Below, piece after piece: positions 21,143 through 33,700 of a stretch of 64,000 nt of DNA; within the stretch, counting starts at the first letter, position 1, and every line of letters begins with the position of its first letter. This stretch comes from Phanerodontia chrysosporium (Eukaryota; Basidiomycota; Agaricomycetes; Polyporales; Phanerochaetaceae). The position numbers and the translations under genes were made by a program. The stretch lies in assembly GCA_001910725.1 (NCBI GenBank), contig MJGA01000003.1, forward strand, positions 1 to 64,000. Direction: 5' to 3'. A model generated the notes under the pieces. It was not told the DNA's origin and made no database searches. It saw only the letters and a list, made by a program, of their open reading frames with translations.

Positions 21143-22880
21143 CTAAAATCCCTCCTTCCCTAAGTCCCACTCCCTCACCGCCCCTCGCTTTTTGTACTCG
21201 ATCATCATGATATCCGCGACCTCGCTTGTTCCCCGACTCCCGCTCGCACTGTCCTTCGTCTTCTCCTTGCCAACGCCCATGCGCTCGAGGCGCTTGCGCT
21301 CCTCCTTGTCCTCGCGCCGGCGGCGGATGACCTCGAGCATCGCCTCCCAGCCCGCAAAATCCGCGTCGTCGAGCAGGCCCGTCATAGGCACGCTCGGGAC
21401 CGCGAGCGGTGCAACGTCGAGGCGCGGGTCGTACGTGTCTTCGAAGTACTTGTCCATCTTCGACGGCAGGTGCGCCGGCAGCGGTGGCGGCGAGTGCGGC
21501 GGTGGGGGTGGCGCCTCGGCGCGCGCCTTCTCGCGCTTGCGCTTCGAATGTGACTTCTCGGGAGCGGATGAGGCGGGGTGCGGGCCCGGTGAGGGAGAGG
21601 CGTTGCGCGGCGTGCGAGATGAGCTCCCGTCCTCCTTCGTTCTCGAGGACGGCGCGGACGCGATGCGAGAGTGGCACGCAACTGGGCGACCTTGTCGCTA
21701 AATTGACGACGGAGCTCCTCCTCCTGCGCTTCTTTTGCGGGGTCGCTCAATGTCTCTGGTGGCCTGGGTTCCTCAGTGCGAGACAGAGGCTCATCTGGAT
21801 GGGGGACAGAGTCACGTCCGCGAGATGTCGACCGCGGTCGCTTGCCAGGAGATTCGTCGTGTTCCCGTTTGCGCCTGCGTTTGTCGGGCCTATCTCTTGA
21901 CTCGACACTGTCTGATCTTGGCTTTGGTGAGCGCGATCGTTTCCGTAGAGTGCGCACCCTAGCACCATCTTCGTCCCGGTCTGATTCTACAGAAGGCGAC
22001 TTGGATCGCTTCCGTTCCTTGTGTCGCCTACTGGACCTGTGCTCGCGATCCTCGTCGTGCCTACGAGAGCTATGCCGGTCTCTGTCGCGGCTCCGAGATC
22101 GCTTTGACCGTTCACTGCGATGCTTGTGGCGCCGCTCTCTGCGTCGCTCTTGCTCTTCGTCAGAATAGGGCTCTGATTGTGAAGAATCGTGTCGTCTGTG
22201 TCGTCTCCGCCGATCATAGCTGTCGCTGTCGTCCGCCGGTGAGCGAGAGCGGTGCCTATGACGCCGTTCATCGCGTCTGTAGTCGCCTCGTTCTCGCTCC
22301 TTCCCCTTCCCCTTCGATTCTTCTCGCTCGCTCCCGGAGTACTCCTCCCTCTTCTTCCAATCTCTGCCTCGTTTCCTCCTATCCCGGCTGTCACGCTCGT
22401 CTCCTCTGTCGCGCCTCCACTGAGTGCCGCCCTTGCCCATGAGGCGTCGAAGCCGTTCCGCCTCTACGGCTTCCTCCGCACGTGCGCGGCGCTCGCGTTT
22501 CTCCTGCTCCAGACGCTCTCGTCGCACCTCCTCAGCAGCTTGTGCCTGAGCGCGGAGAATGGTCTTGTTGTGTTCGTCCGTGTTCTTGATGATGGATGTC
22601 AGGAAACGCTTGTTTGCCTTTGGGGCGCTGCTCTCTGCCCTGGAAGCTTGCTCAGCATTCTGTTGGTAGGGTCGCAGCCGCGCACTTACCAAGACGTGCC
22701 AGGCAAGAATGCCTTGTAGCCCTCCGAGCCATAGCGCTCCGCCTTCTGCTTTGCTTCCTTCAGTATGAGCTCCGCGACGTGGCGGTCGAGATCTTCGTCG
22801 GGCACAGCGTCAGAGACAGCCGAGCCCATAGATGCACGGACGAGGTTAGAAACCACGGATGAGAGCGTGGACTTGGACAT
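21143..22880 (-). CDS. Arg/Ser-rich nuclear protein, probable RNA-processing factor
   Basis: The start MSKSTLSSVVSNLVRASMG leads to DAVPDEDLDRHVAELILKEA and an intron of about 50 bp, then KRFLTSIIKNTDEHNKTILR. A long central region (about 21750-22300) is rich in RS, RD, RE and HRHRSRS blocks, as in SR-like splicing proteins. After a one-base frame change near 21680 the C-terminus reads MDKYFEDTYDPRLDVAP, GLLDDADFAGWEAMLEVIRR and IMMIEYKKRGAVREWD, a well-conserved-looking end. Nuclear localisation and an RNA-processing role are inferred from composition only; I do not recognise a named orthologue. Confidence 0.72.
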
Positions 22881-23078
22881 GCTCGGCCGTGGTGGTAGTT
22901 GGGAAGGTGGTCATGGTGCGGGCGGGCGCCAGCCGGATTGGGACATCAACGGCGCATCATTTCCCACGCCCATACCGATCCGAGTGGTCGATCCTCCAGC
23001 GTGTTCAAGCACAAGCGCTGCCTCCACAACGGGCAAAACCCTTGTCCAGTCGTGATCGGTTGAGCGACTGAGCTGCGT

Positions 23079-23140
23079 GCCCAGTAGCTTGTCCAGTAGC
23101 TTGTCCGGTGTCTGTCCAGTAGCTTGTCCAGTCACTTGCC
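23079..23140. repeat. Short tandem repeat, 12-bp unit
   Basis: About five imperfect copies of a unit close to TTGTCCAGTAGC. It lies in the gene-free stretch upstream of the RS-rich gene start, just before the transposon island. Confidence 0.7.
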
Positions 23141-23545
23141 TGGCATTTTACCCGTGGGAACTCACCTGCGATTGGTGAAATATCACTGAGCGTACCCCTG
23201 AGAATGGCAGCGACGCACCACCCTCTGTGGCCGGCTGCTGCTGTGTGGGTGCGCTGCTCTCGGCGATATTTCCAGGCATGAAACGTGCTTATCATATACT
23301 TTACATTCCCTGTTAAGTTGATTTTCATATATCACCAATATTGATTACAAACTGTGAGGAATTTGGTCAATTCCCAGCGTGGTAGCCCCGATTTTGTGAT
23401 CTGAAAACTACATAAAAATCAGCTAAATAAAATGAGTTTTTATGCGGTTTTCTTCTAGTTTATGAGGAAGGAATACAAAGGGTTCTTACCAAAGTTTTTC
23501 GTCTCAAGCCTTACAGTTAGGGACTACTGGTGATAGAAGCAATTA

Positions 23546-24055
23546 TGTCAAAATAAACCCCGCTACTTACCTTAGTAGCTTTGGTGGGGTGAAACTTGAC
23601 TGTGAGAATGAAGTGTGGTGGTAGACGAGGTAGATGATGGCAGAGTCCAGTATATATACATGAAGAGGAGGACCTCTGATACTACCTGAGACCCTTGATA
23701 CTGCCCATCACATGCACGATGGCGTGATGATGGTGCAATACTCGCCAAGACACTCTGGGCTCAGCGAAGTCTAGAGCCGAGTACCAGATGTATCCAGAAC
23801 CTTCTACACTATTCTCGAATACACTACCCGGACCCCGGGTCCGGCTACCTACTATACCCTTATACCGGAGCGTCTACATCATAAATAAGATAATGATAAG
23901 ATCCTCACATGACTCTGAGTCCATTCCCAGCACGTGACCAACACGTGACCATGTTATGACACGTGCCTGTCCTAACCCTAGTCCATAACCCTAACCTCTA
24001 GCACCTACTGGGCGCTTACGAGAATAAAACTATACGGAATTAGAAAACTGTGACA
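23546..24055. mobile_element. Solo LTR (510 bp) with 5-bp target-site duplication
   Basis: The sequence begins TGTCA and ends TGACA, a 5-bp terminal inverted repeat of the TG...CA type used by retrotransposon integrases. It is flanked on both sides by AATTA (23541-23545 and 24056-24060). Removing the 510 bases and one AATTA restores continuity with the unbroken copy at 25735-25846, which proves an insertion rather than chance. A TATA-like tract near 23652 and AATAAA near 24024 are in the order expected for U3-R. Confidence 0.82.
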
Positions 24056-24129
24056 AATTACTCCGAACTGTGACATGCAGAAGCACTGGAGTGACAATCT
24101 TGGGCTCGGGGTTGGCCATGTTGTCCTGC

Positions 24130-24145
24130 GTCAAACTTGTTTGAC
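24130..24145. repeat. Small perfect hairpin
   Basis: GTCAAACTTGTTTGAC: two 7-base arms around a TT centre, just beyond the left inverted repeat. Possibly part of the old element. Confidence 0.5.
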
Positions 24146-26401
24146 ACAAAAACATAAGGAAAGCTGAAGGAATACAGTATACCTTCAAGCGCCTATATCA
24201 TACATTCCTGTCAAGACAGAAAGGGAAGACTTTCTAGAGGATTATACAAGCACCAAGGCACCATAATCATTGCACAGACACACTCCAATCACTAAACGAT
24301 CAAGCACGATCAACTGCTCAAGCCTTGATCATAAGTCTATCAATCACAATCAAGTGATCGACTACACAAGCCTTGATCGCAAACCTTCTAAAACACAATC
24401 ACAGAAGCAAGGGTGCATCTCAGAAGCTGGAAAACGACTCATCGCTGAGCAACATGAGTCAGAAAAGAAGGAAATTAGGGTATAGAATGACTAAAGTCTC
24501 AGTCAGCACGACAGATCATCAGTTGATTGATTATGGAGCTACCCTTCTCTGCAACAAATTGGAAGAGCACTGGAGCTCAGCCAATCATGTTGCACGATTA
24601 TGTATCCCATAAGTATCACAAAAATGCGCTGCCCTAGCGCCTATACACCAAACTGAACCAGCAACACTTACTGGCAAGGCTTACTTGGACTACAAAGGGT
24701 GTAGCCAAGCTTGAAGACGAGGTATAGAGGCTAGTGTCGCGGAGCTAGGGCTCAACGCTACATGAGGGAGGGCAGATGGGGAGGTCGACGACGAGGTGCA
24801 GCAGAGCGAGTCACGCGGCGACGCACAACTTATTCAGCTGTCCGTATTGACCAAGAGGTCGAGATGACGGACAGGAGCGAGGAGTGCCAGTCTTATATAC
24901 TACAGTACTCTAGGGCAGGCTGTACGGTTACATAAGCTGATGGGCAGTGCTCAGCATAGCCGGCAAGGCTGCGACGCGGGCTACACGGCGAGGCTGTACT
25001 GGGGCTGTGTCATGAGGCTGCGTCAGCTGGCTGTGTCCCGAGGCTGCGTCGGGCCGAGGCTGTGTCATCGGGCTGATCAGCTCGGAGTGTCTCGGCGAGG
25101 GGAGTCATCGGGAATGACAGTGCCTCCTCGGCCGTCCGGGGAACCGGTTGCAGGGCAGACCAGTGATTCGGGCAGTGCCAGAGCGCGCAGCGGGATGCGC
25201 TGGCATCTAGGGGTGATGCGCCATCAGGGCGCTGGCGCTGAGCAGCCAGGCGCTGAGTGTGGGCGGCTAGGACTCCAGACGGAGCGAGGGCTGCTCGCCC
25301 GTTGGATTAATCGAGGAAAATGGCCAAAATTCAGCGAAAAATAGGGCTGCACCGTCACATCCGTGACAGCTAGAGAGGGAGAATGCGATGAGATTGAAGC
25401 TGGGGAGACACCCCCAGCCCTCAAGGTTTATATACACATGCACCAGGTCCCCAGAGACCAGTGTTCAGGGTCCTAGCTACCTAATACCTACTATGCTATT
25501 GGCTAGTGCCTTACAGGCATTCCTACATTTCTCTACATGTTTCTAAATGATCCTACGCTGTTCTAGAAACCTTCCAGAACGCTTCAGCACTGTCCAGACC
25601 GGTCCAGAGACCTCCAGGACTCCCTAGTCCGTTCCAGAGTGTCTCAGCGCTTCCAGACCCTTGTCTACTTCTAGACCTTCGACCATGTGACCCTGGAATA
25701 CCGCACGTGTGCGCATCACGTGACCGCCGTATCACGTGACCAACCCCGAGCCTAGGGTTGTCACTCCAGCGCTTCTGCATGTCACAGTTCAGAGTAATTG
25801 CTTCTGTCATCAGTAGCCCCTAACCATAAGGCTTGAGACGAAAAACTGTAACACAACTACTTTCAACACTATGTCTTCGCATTCTCAGATTTGCAACAAG
25901 CATATGAGGCACATAATGTATCTGGCACATGCAGAATGGAAGTGTCGAGGTTAGATTTGCCCTTACAGCCATAGTCTTGTTGATCTGACTTGCCTTATCA
26001 AACTTGTTGACACCATACATCTCAAAGACAGGGAGGAACATGTTCATCTCTCATTTAGCTTCTGTATGACTGGATCTCTTGAGTATCTGGTGTCTTATAA
26101 CATCGGCCTTATATTCAGTCGCCTTTCCCCAACTTCAACAGCGTCAGTGTAGCTTTGCAGTTGGTGGGAGGGAGTATGCGCATTTTGTTTGTCGCTGTTT
26201 GGACTCTCGAATAGAACTCGCGGCGTGCGTGGGAAAAGCACGCTCACGTGACACCGCGTGTCGAACTCTGTTCCTACCCCCGTCAAACTCCGTCCATCCC
26301 AACATCGGTCTCCAGGGTCCCGGCCTCCCGAACTTCGCATCCCCACCCACCCACGCTAAACTCAACCTCGAGAGTCTCTTCTACGTAATTTACATGCGAC
26401 G

Positions 26402-29400
26402 ATGGATCATGACTATCCTATGGTCGAAGGTCCGTGCTCCCTAGTCTCTCCTGGTCCTCCTCACAGACTCTGCGTAGACATGCCAAACATGGAAGCAATA
26501 GCACGAACCCTGGAACGCATTAGAGGGGAGAGGGATGCTCTACGACTCGAACGGGACGCACTACGGCGAGACTTTGACTTTCTCAAGGTCGAAGCACGAT
26601 TCACAACCGAGAGCCTAAGGAAACAACTGCAAGCAGCCACGGCCTCCTTAGATCGTACGCGCCAGACGAAACATACCCCTGAGAGTGGCCGTTTAGGGAA
26701 GGTGACACTGGCCGCATCCTTGGTGGTTCAACACCTGCACTCTGAGCGCGAGCACGACGCCTCGCACATTGCGTCGCTCACTCTGGCATTTGAGAAAGCG
26801 CAGAAGCGGGCGGAAGATGCAGAGCGGCTTGTTAAGACAAAAGATGCGGAGATGCGGAGGATAAGGAGCGAGGACGTCGAGATGCGGGACACCCTGACGA
26901 TGACCGAGGTCAAGCTTGCGAACACAGAGCGAAAAATGGCGGACCTCACAAGCCTAGTCAGTCGCCTTGAGCAAGATCTCCAACAGGAACGCGTAGAACA
27001 CGAGGAGGCCAGCGCTGCGCTCGCACGCGCCGAGTCGCAGATCGCCGAGCTGTCGAAGAGCCTCGATGACTCGGAGTCTCTCCGCAATTCGCTCGCTCTT
27101 CAAGTCACGCACCTCGAACAGGACTTACAGAATGCGAAGACCGAGCTCGCGGAGACGGAAGAGCGCTATCGCGTGCTTCAGCAACAGCAGCTAGCGACTA
27201 TGTCGGCCAACGAGGCCACTAAGGCGCTCAGGAAGCAGATCGAAGACCTCGAGGGTCGTGTTATGCGCCGCACCGAGCAAATTGGCGTGCATCAGCACGA
27301 CATCAAGAAGCTTGAAATGAACTTGCGCCTTCAGGAGGAACGAGTGGCAGAGCTTACGGGCGAAGTCGAGGTTCTGGAGACGGAGAAGCTCGCGATGGTC
27401 GAAGACTGCAGGACGACTCGGGAGGAGCGTGACGCGGCGTTGAGGAGATGCGAGGCCCTGGACGAGAACGTGGAGATGCTGGAGGCGCAGGCATCTGCGA
27501 TTGACGAATGTCGGTCCACAGAGCTGCATGCCATGGTTGGCGTCATATTTGAGTCTGTCAGCAAACGCAGGTCGCTATCGCATGCGCTGCAGGCCGCCCA
27601 GTCACGCTTCGCTGCACGGGAAGAGGAATTCGCTGCCAAGCTTCACCAGCTCGAAGAGGCTGGGTCGGTCTCGCACTCAGAAGCCGAACGCCTTTCGCAC
27701 GAGAAAGAGCAGACATTGATTTCTCTGCAGGAGACTACGTTTCGTCTCAAGGAAGTTACGGAGGCGCAGGAACGCGCATACACGCAGTCTCAACAGACAA
27801 CGCTCGCCCTTGCTACCGTTTACACAGGTCTCTCCAAGACGAACGCGTCCCTTCACCTTGCGCGAGATGCCAACGATTCCCTCCACGCGCAGCTCGAGGC
27901 CGTACGCGGAGAGCTCAAGCAGAAACTGTCGGAGGTGTCTGATCTCCATGCCCGATACGAGGCTGCGCTTGCCCGTGCAGCCGAAGACGCGTCTGAGGCG
28001 GAGGCGCGCCATGCGAATCAGATCCACGATTTCGAGGAACGATGCAACGCCTTGCGCAGCGCGAACGCGGACCTCAAAGCTCGCTATGAGCACACTGTCG
28101 CAGAGCTTGCGCGTACCCAAGGCCAAGTTCGTCTGCAGATGGCGGAGTCCACAGACCGCCTGCAGGAGGAAGATGCTCTCCGCACACAGCTCGAGGAGGC
28201 GCAGCACAAGTACCAAGAGGAGGCAAGTGCTCTCCGTTCCGAACTCGCGAAGACCGTCGAGGAACTCGAGGCCGCGCAGCGCAAGCAGTCCGAGCTGGTG
28301 TCCGCCCACCGCCAGGCACTCGAGGATGTCTCTGTCGTCAAAGAAGACCTCCAGGAACGCCTCACCGAGGCACTGGAGAAGCTTGCGGAGAGCGAGAAAG
28401 CAGTTACGGAGGTCGGCGACGAACAGATGAAGAACACTGCAGAGATCGACACGTTGATGGAGCGTCTCGAAGCCGCGGAGAGGAGCGTCGAGGAACTGAC
28501 CCGTGCCCGGGACGAGCTCCTCGCAGTGCACGGCGCCGCCTCAAAAGAGCTCGAGGAGAAGCGCGCGGAGGCCGAGACTCTGCAGCGCGCGAAGGAGGAC
28601 CTCGAGATGCAGCTCGAGAATGCACAGACTATGCACCAGGCGGAGCTGAAGATCCTCGGAGAGCGTGTTGAGGCCGCTATCAACGAGAAGGTAGAGCTCC
28701 AGGGCTCGTTGGCGGATGTTGAGCTGCGCCTGGACGAGCTCCAGAAAGCACGCGACGATCTCAAGGAGCGGCTTAGCAAGGCAGACGCTGATATCGAGCA
28801 GCTGCGTCTCGAGCTCAAGGCGGAGAGCGAGCAGAGGGCGCGCGAGGCAGAACGGCACGCTGAAGAGCTGCGGGCCGCTAGAGAGAATGGCGACAGGACG
28901 TCGATTGATCAGGAGGAGATTCAACAAGAGCTCGCGTCGCTCAGGGAGCAGCTTCAGCAGGCAGAGCTGGCAATTCAGGCGGTGGTCGAGGAGAAGTCTG
29001 AAATGCAGGCACAGATGACGGAATTGGAGGCGGAGATTCAGCGTGGCTTGTCATTCCAGCGGCACCTGGAAAGCCAGATACAGGACGGGTACGTTTATTG
29101 CTGTGACTTCGCGCTGAGATTGAATCTTAGGATGTTTCAGACACAAGCAAGCAGCTGCGCTCAAAGAGCAGGTCGAGAAAGTCCGTGCCGACTACATCCG
29201 AGCGGAGAAGGAGGCGAAGACGGCAGAGATCAACCTCTCGCTGCAGGTCGTACAGCACGAGAAGATTGTCTCTGACCTGCGTGCGGAGCTTGCATCCCTC
29301 CAGGAAGCATCAAAGCTTGCTGAGACCGTCGAGGATCTACGTGAGCAGAATCACGATATGGAGGAGCTGCTCAAGGCCAAGTGCTTGGAGATCGAGGAGA

Positions 29401-30421
29401 ACGACGATCGATTCATCGAGTAAGTTTGGCAGTCGATGATATGCGCTCAGAAGGCTGACCGGACTCTAGGTTGATCAAGGAAAAGAAGAAGCTGACAAAC
29501 AAAGTTGAGTCCTTAACCCGCAAGGTCAAGTCTCTGCAAGAAAAGCTTGCATCGAAGAGTCAGGACTCGACACCGAAAGCCGTGCCTCTGCCTGCAGTGT
29601 CCGTTTCAGCAGCTCTTGTCGCTTCGACTTCGACCTTGTCGCCCCCGCCAACACGTGCATTGCCGTCCCTCCCACCGATGCCAGACATGGCAACACAACC
29701 TGCGGCTCCCCAGTCCCAGCTGGGATCTTCTACGAGTTCGCACGTGCGTGCTTCAACGTCGCCAGCGCCGATCAGTCGCTCGAAGACACCAGAGCCCTCA
29801 ATGCCCACTGCAGTGTTCAAAGCACGCACACCGGAGTCGTCTGGGCGTCGACTGTCCAAGCAGCCTGCTCCTGAGCCGCTCCCTACATCGCAACATGCGG
29901 CTTTCCAACCCTTGCAAGATGCATTCCAGCCGCGAGAAGACCATCTCCGCGCCTCAACATCATCGTCCAGCACGGTTGGCGTGAAACGACGTGCGCCGGA
30001 TGACTTTGAGGACTGCGACGGTATGCCTGCCCAAGTGTTTACCCCGGATAGCGTTCCTAGCAGTGCAGACCCCACAGGACAAACACCGCGCGTACGACGA
30101 GCGTTGCAGAATTCGCGCGGAGGCTTCACGCCTATGCGCCACACGCGGGCCTCGACACAGCCACAACCAACGACATCGCGCCCGTCCTCCTCGCTCGCAT
30201 CGTCTGCGATGCCCGTTGCGACGCCCGCATCGCCAGGTTCGCCGCCACGACAGAAGCCTGGCGCCGCCATCGCCGACGTGACAAACAGCCCGCGGTCCAA
30301 GGCAGGGCAGAAAGGCAAGCGGAAATGGCTGGATGCGCTCCGGGGAGGTTCTGCGCAGGCGGCACGGAGTGGGGCGACGGCGAGGCCGGCGTTGGACAGG
30401 GCGCAGAACGCGGCGCGGTGA
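26402..30421 (+). CDS. Long coiled-coil protein
   Basis: Three exons (26402-29088, 29141-29419, 29470-30421) give 1305 residues without a break. Residues from about 25 to 1030 are almost continuous heptad-rich coiled coil with many Glu, Leu, Arg and Ala (for example LERIRGERDALRLERDALRR), suggesting a rod-like dimer such as a tether or cytoskeletal scaffold. The last 280 residues are Ser/Pro/Thr-rich and disordered, ending in a basic patch GQKGKRKWLDALRGG. No motor, GTPase-binding or membrane segment is visible. A later Met at 26480 (MPNMEAIARTLERI) is an alternative start. The opposite-strand open frames across it are shadows. Coiled-coil similarity gives no specific orthologue. Confidence 0.85.
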
Positions 30422-30786
30422 GGTGGCATTTCTGGAGAGAGAGAGAGCCTCGGGAGTCGATGCATACCCTTCTTTCTGTCGGACGTTCGCCAATTGTAAT
30501 GACTATCTCACGCATATATGTACTGCTAGTCATTGTTCCCGCATTTCATTATATATCTCTTTCGTGTTTTGAGATGATGTAGCGGTCCGAGTAAGGAGTT
30601 CGGGAAGTGCTCGCGCCAAACCGAGAACGAGTTCGACTCCGGCGCCTAAGAATAGCTTGGCTCAAACGCCCAGCCCATTATTGCGGAGACGAGCAGGCAT
30701 GGATCCAGAGCTTGTTGATTGACTTGACTTCCAACCACGTCTATCACATCTGAGCCGGTCTAGAGGCATCGGACCACCGATAACTG
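30422..30786. other. Intergenic, upstream of the Lgl/Sro7 gene
   Basis: 365 bases between two plus-strand genes. No supported gene or RNA; a small first exon of the downstream gene could lie here. Confidence 0.35.
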
Positions 30787-33700
30787 ATGCTAACAAAGGC
30801 CTCTAGCAAACCATACATCGACCTGTCTGCAGAGCTCAACGATGAGCTCGATTGGAAGGCTGGGACGCTCAGGACGTTCCAGCACCACTTGGAGATCTCG
30901 GCGTGGGCGTATGAGGCTGTCTCTGGCTTGATTTCAATAGGTGTGTGGTGTTCTGTCGTACCCTGTGCTGCTGATACGAGAGCTTGCTCAGGAACGAGCG
31001 ACGGTGCCATCTATCTCTACGGCGGGCCCGGCGTGGAGTACCGCATAGAGCTATCTGAGCGTGTCGTAGTTCGTAGCTTGCACTTCGCGAGCTCGATCTT
31101 CCGGCTCGTGAGCATCGGTGTGTATATTGATACTACATCCCCGGCAGAGTTGACCTTGTGTAGACAGCAAGGATCGTTTGAATGTCTGGGATCTCAATAC
31201 TCCGGAGAAGCCGAAGCTGCAAAGTGTCGCCACCTTCAAGCATCCAGTAAAGTGATGGGGACGTCCGCACGTTGGCTATACCCCGGGCTGATAGGCTTGC
31301 TAGCTACCTGGTGCTCTCACCATCGCACTCTCACGTACGCACCCCATCGCAATCTCAAACGAGACCTGCGCCTGACCTTTGCCGTGCACAGGCTTTCATT
31401 GCTCTGGCAAACGGCGAGATTCAAACATACGATCTGCTATGTTCACGGAAATCGCAATACACCATGCCGAATCTATGGTCGCTGTATGAACAGAAGGTTC
31501 TCGCGGGAGGCATGCCAGGCCACTCCGGCCTCAATCGTACGCCAAGTCTCTCCTGTCCTGAGTTTCAGTACCGATGGAGTCGTGAAGGCAGCTTCCAATA
31601 GAGCTTGTCGTGCATCCACGAGACTTAAATTTGCTATTCGTTGCGTACGGAGGTACGCTCTTGTGCAACTCAACTACGCGTTGCGCTAATTCATCTAACA
31701 CTAGGTGGAGTCATTATGTCTGATCTGGTATGTATATTCGGAAGAAGACTGGCATTATTGGCGTTAACTTCAGCCCGATAGACGCAGCGCAATACTGTGC
31801 GGGCTTACGAACACGTACTACCACCGGGGGCGCCTGGGGCGCAGGCTACTACGGGCAGCAGGATCTCCTAATGCACCGCCGACCCGACGTGACAGCCCTT
31901 GCGGTGCATCCGTGCGGACATTTCTTCGCGGTCGGCTATACGGATGGGTCAATCGCGTTCTGGGCTGTCGAAGATGAAGACAAGCCGCTCATGGTCCTAA
32001 CGTTGGATGGAGAGCACGACGTCAACATCGCCGATACCCGTAAACTTGACCAGGCCATGACTGGGGGTCGAAGGAGGCCAAGCACCCGAGAGCCGATATT
32101 CAGACTCGCTTGGAGCGCTTTCGCGAACTCAGACGATCCTCGTGGTGGGGACACTGTATTGACAGTGCTAGGAGGTTTGAAGCCTGAGGATATACCGGGC
32201 ATAACCGCATTGTTACTCCCTGCATTCAATCCACCGGAACCACCGGTAACAACCACTCCCAGTTCCTTGGCGCTACATCCCGATATTCGTGCCGCCATGC
32301 GACAGTCCGTCACGCCTAAGAACGTTCACACCTACTCGACTGTGGGCACCCCACAAGACTTCCTGCTTCTCCCAAAAGAGAGCCCTCATTTTGCAGGATC
32401 GTACGATCCGTACGCCATACTCCTCCTCTCAGATGGCGAGAAGGGAGCCCGAGCAATCGAGGCATACCAATTCCCACCGCCAATATTCGACATCCACGAT
32501 AAGCCTGTGGCCGCGGCTGCTGCCCCCAAAGAGAGCCTGGTAAAGGTGGAAGACGTAGTGGACGATGAGATTACAGAGACACTACAGTCGATGCAGCTGA
32601 ACGACGAGCCGAAAGCTCTGGAGACCCCTCCAGCATTATGGAGTGGTCCTCTCGGGGTCTGCTCCGGAGACTTGATCTCTCTCGAGCGCGACGCCTATGA
32701 GAGGTTGGTCTCTGGGAAGCTCCACGAAGATAATACTATCCGCTTGCGAGGAGGGTCTGCGTGGACCGACGACATCGAAGGCCAGATGAAGCTTCTGCGG
32801 GTACGAGCCTTTTGACTCTCCTCCTTATGCGCCTGACACAGTTGTCAGTTCCAACCACACCGCATGCTAGTTACCTACCACTCGGACTTGACTCTTCGCT
32901 TCCGCGATCTCAGCGCTCAACTTCTACAAAGCTCAGATACCAGTCCATTACAAGCATCATACCCAATCCTCTCCCTTGGCTGACGATCGATGTTTTGATC
33001 ATGCTGGCAGATCCTTCGGTTGCTGCTCACGCCTCACCAAAGCTCCTAGAAGAGGCACATATAGTCTCATCTCACCTCGCGCCGCAGTCGCTGGAATGTG
33101 CGGTCGTCTTGGGTGGTGGCGAAGTCGCAGTATTCCATATATGCCCTGCAGCGACGTGTAATGCCGCCATCCCACGCACACTGGACGACCCGGAGCTGAT
33201 TTCTGCGTCCCACGTGAGCGCTGGAGAGCGCCGCAGCTTCCAGCCACACTTCCTCCTGGATACAAAACGGGGACACGCTACCGCGGTCACTCTTTCCGAT
33301 ATCGGTAAGGGACCCTTCGATTTTCTGCCGATATGTGCTTAACGACCTCGTAGGATTTCTTGCGACGGCATACAAGGACGGCTCTGTCTTCATTGTCGAT
33401 ATGCGAGGACCGAGGATACTGTTCCGCGAGACCGGGGACAAAGCCACGCATCGGAGGTCGTTCTTACATCGACATGACTCAGATCCTGTCGTGAGCCTGG
33501 CGTGGACTGTTACTGGTACAGACTTTGGTTTGTGTAGCAATGCCTCTCCCATCAGTCAACAACTAATGCAGTCGACTAGACATCTTTCCCCGGGTGCGCC
33601 TCCTTGCGACACGCGAAAGCGGCGCGACGACGATATACGGCCTCTCGCGCACGCCCTCGGGCATCTGGTCTGTCGGCACGAACCCCGAGACGACAGAGGG

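Larger units (their letters stand above)
23494..25846. mobile_element. Remnant element bounded by about 112-bp inverted repeats
   Basis: The segment 25735-25846 is repeated in reverse complement on the left, split into 23494-23545 (52 bases, 5 differences) and 24056-24120 (65 bases, 7 differences). The split is caused by a later solo LTR insertion. All 12 differences are transitions. Without the LTR the element is about 1.84 kb. No transposase is recognisable, so it would be non-autonomous; terminal inverted repeats suggest a DNA transposon or foldback element. I found no convincing target-site duplication at its outer ends. Confidence 0.65.
22881..26401. other. Gene-free transposon island
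   Basis: About 3.5 kb with low coding potential, more AT-rich than its surroundings. It holds the 12-bp tandem repeat, a solo LTR, an older inverted repeat pair, E-box clusters (CACGTG) near 23931-23962 and 25703-25738, and a GATCAA-rich stretch near 24296-24396. Short open frames inside have no family resemblance. Confidence 0.7.

Noticed and set aside
23970..24000. Telomere-like CCTAACCC and ATAACCCTAACC
   Set aside because: Only two degenerate units inside a solo LTR; not an interstitial telomere array.
27677..28531. 284-codon open frame on the minus strand
   Set aside because: Antisense to a coiled coil; Leu-rich only because GAG/CTC codons mirror.
29560..30465. 301-codon open frame on the minus strand
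   Set aside because: Antisense to the Ser/Pro tail of the coiled-coil protein.
30590..30650. tRNA-like GTTCGACTC
   Set aside because: No acceptor, D or anticodon stems could be paired.
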